Assembly: GCA_003024785.1 (NCBI GenBank)
Contig: PUQB01000030.1
Span: forward strand, 62,001 to 126,000
Direction: 5' to 3'
DNA from: Selaginella tamariscina
Lineage: Eukaryota; Streptophyta; Lycopodiopsida; Selaginellales; Selaginellaceae
Length of the DNA: 64,000 bases
Shown here piece after piece: positions 59,681-64,000 of this stretch. The stretch's first letter is position 1, and each line of letters starts with the position of its first letter. A program made the translations under genes and the position numbers. The notes beneath the pieces are model-generated. The model was not told the origin of the DNA and did not search any database. It saw only the letters and a list, made by a program, of their open reading frames with translations.

Positions 59681-61519
59681 CATCTAAATCAGTCCCCATA
59701 AAATAAAGAAGGTTGTCTTGAAGGCGATATTGCAAATGTAAGTGCATGTGTCATAGTTTTTACTATAACTCCTCTTCACTTTGGACGTTGACTGTTGTTA
59801 CCTACTATACTATGTTGATAAGCCCTAGGTGTAGAAGAAACAGGCCCGCTTAGTGCACTTGGATATCTAGTGATGGTCCGGCGGGTGTCATTAGGTATTT
59901 GCAAGAAACTCTGGGCGAAGCTAGCACTTCCATCTAGAAAACTCTTACTTGGTTTTCCGTGTCTTGGTTGGATTAATGGCTAGTTCCGATGAGTTCGGCA
60001 TGTCGGATATATTTAGAAATACCCCCAGGTTTGAGGTTAGGGTTTAGGGGTCGATGGATAACTCACCAAGTATGTTCCCTCTGGGAATGAGATTTCAGTG
60101 CTAGCCCACTTATGTAAACAGGAAAACGGGGGGGGGCTCTGTCACATAAATAAGGTAGTATATAGGAGTGAGGATTCCTGGGTTCATGACTGAGCTCGTT
60201 ACTCTTCTCTCGGTGCAAGCTCTAGCTTGTGTCGTTAAGGCACAACCCTCTGTTGTGCCGCCCTAACTTCCAGTTGCTAGGGGTACGTCCCACCTTCGGG
60301 GTAGCTTACCCTTAACGTTGGCGAATATGCCTGGGAGGTCTTGTGAGAATGCACATTCCAAGAGGCAGAGGTAGAGGCTTGTCTCTAGCCTCCTCCTCCA
60401 TGTCAAGTTAGGTGTAGCACTCACGGCCAAGCAAGGCACATCCGTATCCTTGTCCAACTGTGAGCGTGGGATCTTGTTTAACAGGTTCACATTACTAGTT
60501 CCTGAGGGTTCACTAAGGGGTTCTAGAGTTGGCATTTAGGAGCCATGTTTGTGGCACTTGGTGCAACTCTTGAATCTAAGGGCTATGGCATGATAACCCA
60601 CATCGGGAAAGGCAGTGTCACATGGAGATGTGACACTGGGCTAAACGTCACATGGTACAACGCCCAAGGCACGCCCTTTGGGGTTACGTCATAGGCTTGT
60701 CGCCAAGGGGTTGGATATTTAGCAAAACATGCTTGTGCTTGCACTAGGGTGCTAAGCCTTGGCATCCGCTCAAGGAGGTTAGGTCTCATAACTAGGTGTG
60801 CTTTGGCACACTTGGCTAGGGGAGTGTTCTCCTTAGAATTCAAGGGTTGAACAACCTAAGCATGTTAACATGAGCCCTTTTGTGAGGCACTCGCAAGGTC
60901 ATGTGCTTAGGGTTATCCCAAACCTAGCCTTAGGGAGTTTGCTTAGCAAAACACTCGTGTCCGCCTATGGCGCACACTCGTGTCCTCACTAAGTACTAGC
61001 CCTAGGTCTAGGGTATGACTTGGCCACTCAAACCCTTAGGGGTTAGTCATGGTTCAGGTACCCTTGTCGCCCTAAAGGGGTTATACTCCCGGATGAGGGT
61101 GATTCCTCAAGGGGTAAGTGACGATGCCTTAGCTCTGTCATGGGGGTATGTGTGGAACACACGTCTCCTTGACGAGGGTTAGGGCATGAGCCTGTCTAGG
61201 TCTTATAGGGCAAGACCCTAAGTCAACTAGGGTTATCCCTCAAGGGTTTTGTGGGTAGACACTTAGGAAACCCCTAAGTCAACTAGGGTTATCCCTCAAG
61301 GGTTCTGGGGGCAGACATTCTAGGGAGACTTAGGCTAAACCCTAAGTCTCCTATCCACTTGGGCATTAAAGTCTAACCCTAGGGGTTGTTGGGGTTGTTC
61401 TGGGAAACTTAGCGTTGCTCACACAGGGTGATGACGCCGAATGGCCACTTGGCAGCCACGTGTTGCCACGTGTTGGCCCTTTGGGTTAAAACTTTAACAG
61501 CATGAAAGGCAAGCCATCA
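59681..61519 (-). mobile_element. Third copy of the inserted block
   Basis: Flanked by GCAAATGAT and ACAAGTGAT. Close to 26,976-28,790 in sequence, including the G tract near 60,129 that is a C7 tract on the other strand at 14,709. Confidence 0.6.
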
Positions 61520-61528
61520 ACAAGTGAT

Positions 61529-63000
61529 GCAGGATTCTCAAACCCATCATGAAGCCTTCGAATCGACGGCTCAACCTTTTGAACTTCCTGAACCTCATCC
61601 AAAGATGGCAAATCTAATTATGCACCTTGCAGAAACTAAATGTCAAGCACAACAACTGCTAATGGTACCAAATCTTTGTTTAAAAAGTCCACTAATGCTG
61701 GAACAACTGGCTCCTTAGGGACAAAAGAAGAGAGAGAAGGTGGAAAAGGAGCCTGAGAAAGAGTGTTAGCATCAGCCATGGAACTCCCTGGGCGATGAAT
61801 AACCTCGAAATTGTAAATTTGAAGCTTCAAGGCCCACAGAGCAGTACAACCAATCAAATTCTTCCGTTCAACAACAAAGTGATTGCTGCATGATTGCCTT
61901 CTAACAGCGTCCGAGAACCATGCAAGTAGGCATGGAGCTTCTCAAAACCCCAAACTACCGCTAGACACTCCTTTTCTGTCGTGGAGTAGTTCACCTCAGC
62001 TGTTGCAATGTACGGCTCATGTACGCAATGGGATGTTGTTAACTAGGTACACTTGTACTCTCCTGCATTAATATGCCCCCAAGACCGATGTCAGAAGCAT
62101 CCACGTGCAAGATGAAAGGACAAGTGTAATTAGGGTACGCCAAAACTGGAGTCGTCAACAACTCTTTAAGATCTGTAAATGCCTGCTTGTAATCCTTAGA
62201 CTAGACAAAAGATGATATTAATGACTTTAGCAACACCCATAACGATGTAGTACGATTTGAAAGATGATCCACAAAATGGCCTAGATATTGTACCTTGCCA
62301 AAAAGCATTGCACATCGTTCACACACTTTGGCGTAGGATCTTCAAAATTGTAACAAGTTTGTCAGGATCGACTTGCAAACCTTCACGAGAAATGCGATAA
62401 ATAAGATAAGTGGTGTCCTTGGATCAAACACACACTTACATGGCTTTAGCTTCAAATCAGCTTCCCACAACTGATCCAAAACCTTGCTTACATCACCGAC
62501 ATGCTCCTCCCACGTTCCATTCGAGAATTAAAACATCGTCGATGTAGTTAGCAATTACCTTCGACATATCGCAAAGAACCTCGTCCATCATACGCTGAAA
62601 AGTCGCTTGAGCATTATCATCACCAAGAACTCATACAGGCCAAATGGTGTTCGAAAAGCAATCTTGGGAATGTCCATGTTAGCCATTGGAACTTGCCAAT
62701 ATCCAGAGAGGAGATTTAACTTGGTGAACCAACGGCTCTGCCCTAGTTGATCCAAAAGATCTACAGTATAAGAAAGTGGGTACACATCTGAAATTGGTTA
62801 CATCATTTAATGAGTGATAGTCATGCAAAATCGAACGCTCCCATCGGCTTCATCATAAGATAAGGTTCGCATGCCCAAGGACTTTGAGATTTCTTAATAA
62901 CACCCTTCTCCAACATCTCCTTAACATTTACTCGTAAGATCTTGAGCTTTTTAGTAATCGACGCTGAATAGGTACCTATACATCCCTAGTTGGAATAGGG
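61529..63000 (-). pseudogene. Gypsy reverse transcriptase and RNase H
   Basis: RT from about 62,900 with FTKLNLLSGYWQV near 62,700 and YIDD at 62,546-62,535, RNase H ending IYNFEVIHRPGSS near 61,800. Interrupted by frameshifts. Confidence 0.8.
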
Positions 63001-63439
63001 TGGCGTGTCGCAATCTTGGCCCCAAATGACAAGTTGAAGTTGAAAAGATCAACATACTCCTTGAGTTGATTAATGATTGCAGCACGACGATCATATGAAG
63101 GATCCAGAGAGGGAAAGAAAGAGCATGAAGGAAAGATGGTCGGAAGTAAGGGTGAAACAAAAATGATGGAAGCAAAGATGGAAGCAAATGAACGAAGTGG
63201 AATAAAAGTAAGAGGAATGGAAAGAAAGATGATGGAAGAGTCAAACAAGGGGGAGACTTTTTAAAGTCACACTTGGCATGATTGCGAGTTAACTAATCCA
63301 TACCAAGAATAAGGTGAAAAGCTTGACTCAGCACCACCTGGAAAGATTGAAGCTCAAGCTCACGATCGTCCACTTAAACAGTAATGTCAACTTTACAAGC
63401 ATGAGTGTGTCCGTTGCCGTACATAATAAAGATTGATTC

Positions 63440-64000
63440 TACCGCATGGACTGAAACATGTAGCAACAGATTAGAAATAAGGACAAACTCGAACCTGTAT
63501 CCACCAACACAGAAAGAATAACAGACGTGTCATGTGATTAATTGAGCTTGAAAAGTGAAGACCGGATGAATTGGTGCCAAGTGAACCCCTTGAAAAAAGA
63601 TGGAGGGGTCACTAATTTATTCACACGAGGACCCTTCTCTACTTGTGCGATTCGTCATTTCCCGGAAGATCCACCACATCAAGACCTTTCATTACAGCAG
63701 CATCAACTGGACATTGTTGACGCCAGGGCCTCCACCCTGGAAATGGGAATGCCAATCGGAAACCGTCGACAGCGCAATACGTGTGTTCAACCTCATCACA
63801 TGCCCAACACAAACTACACATCCACGTCCCCGTCCACAAGCCCAACCTTGTGCTGGTACACAGCAGCGACAACATCAAACTCCATCAGACCAGGACCATC
63901 CCCAACGTGAAGTGGAATGAGTGAACGTAAAGATGCAAGTGGGAGAGGCGATGACTCATATCATTGTGCTAGCCTCAAAACATCATCAAGAGTCATTGGA
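63440..64000 (-). pseudogene. Gypsy protease and gag (partial)
   Basis: Protease region near 63,480-63,560, zinc-knuckle region near 63,780-63,830, and gag continuing to the window end. Same family as 30,646-31,842 with different indels. Confidence 0.7.

Larger units (their letters stand above)
47770..61966. repeat. Right arm of inverted repeat II
   Basis: Reverse complement of 12,873-26,808. Contains the deleted copy, the tail-to-tail joint, the diverged ParB-like copy, satellites, AT-rich spacer, LTR, integrase, the inserted block and RNase H. Confidence 0.85.
58330..64000 (-). mobile_element. Gypsy element with 3' LTR, minus strand, running off the window
   Basis: Minus-strand order from the window end: gag, protease, RT, RNase H, inserted 1.84-kb block, integrase, polypurine tract (58,481-58,493), 3' LTR. 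It is the most complete gypsy copy here; only the 5' end lies outside. Frames are broken by many indels. Confidence 0.85.

Overview
This window looks like nuclear DNA of a land plant. It has short GT-AG introns (50-66 nt), degenerate Ty3/gypsy LTR retrotransposons with an integrase GPY-type C-terminus, AT-rich spacers, a BTB/POZ gene with a TATA box and G-boxes, and no bacterial gene organisation. The gene content (ParB/sulfiredoxin-like protein, FCP1-like HAD protein, BTB protein) would fit a bryophyte, lycophyte or fern better than a flowering plant, but that is inference. There is a 4-base N gap at 47,142.

Layout. Almost everything outside 32.1-38.9 kb is present two or more times. Inverted repeat I has arms 5,215-12,872 and 39,380-46,868. 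Inverted repeat II has arms 12,873-26,808 and 47,770-61,966. The arms run in the interleaved order I, II, centre, I', II', so this is not one simple palindrome. Bases 1-3,602 are a direct copy of 52,795-56,359 and an inverted copy of 18,200-21,778. Gypsy sequence at 26,827-31,510 is a direct copy of 59,527-64,000.

Central gene family. A large gene at 7,928-11,023 (second copy on the minus strand at 41,216-44,296) encodes a protein with a novel N-terminal region, a ParB/Srx-like domain (motif ISGQHT), a central and C-terminal region that resembles a degenerate beta-class N4/N6 DNA methyltransferase, and an acidic tail with a small basic patch. Directly downstream, same strand, lies an FCP1-like HAD phosphatase-like gene (motif DVNGV, later VVDD). 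Diverged and internally deleted relatives of this two-gene unit lie at 21.3-25.0, 25.0-26.4, 48.2-49.5, 49.5-53.3 kb and at the left window edge. A conserved fold-back hairpin of about 85 nt precedes four of the copies.

The repeat partner. The units sit beside arrays of a perfect 18-bp palindrome, GGCGGGATTAATCCCGCC. It is densest and least decayed at 6,575-7,600 and 44,630-45,540, spaced about 43 bp apart. Decayed versions (mostly C-to-T and G-to-A changes at CpG) are dispersed through the other satellites, and a relict lies inside an intron of the ParB-like gene. A ParB/methyltransferase-like gene embedded in palindromic CpG sites is the most interesting association here, but a functional link is only a hypothesis.

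Centre. Two gypsy elements point away from each other with their 5' LTRs facing (31,985-32,148 and 33,418-33,575). After them comes a BTB/POZ gene (37,082-38,034, minus) with a good promoter, bracketed by 232-bp inverted repeats (35,621-35,852 and 38,172-38,403).

Caution. The repeat copies differ mainly by 1-3 base indels, and each copy carries private frameshifts. This could be recent pseudogenisation or residual long-read consensus error.
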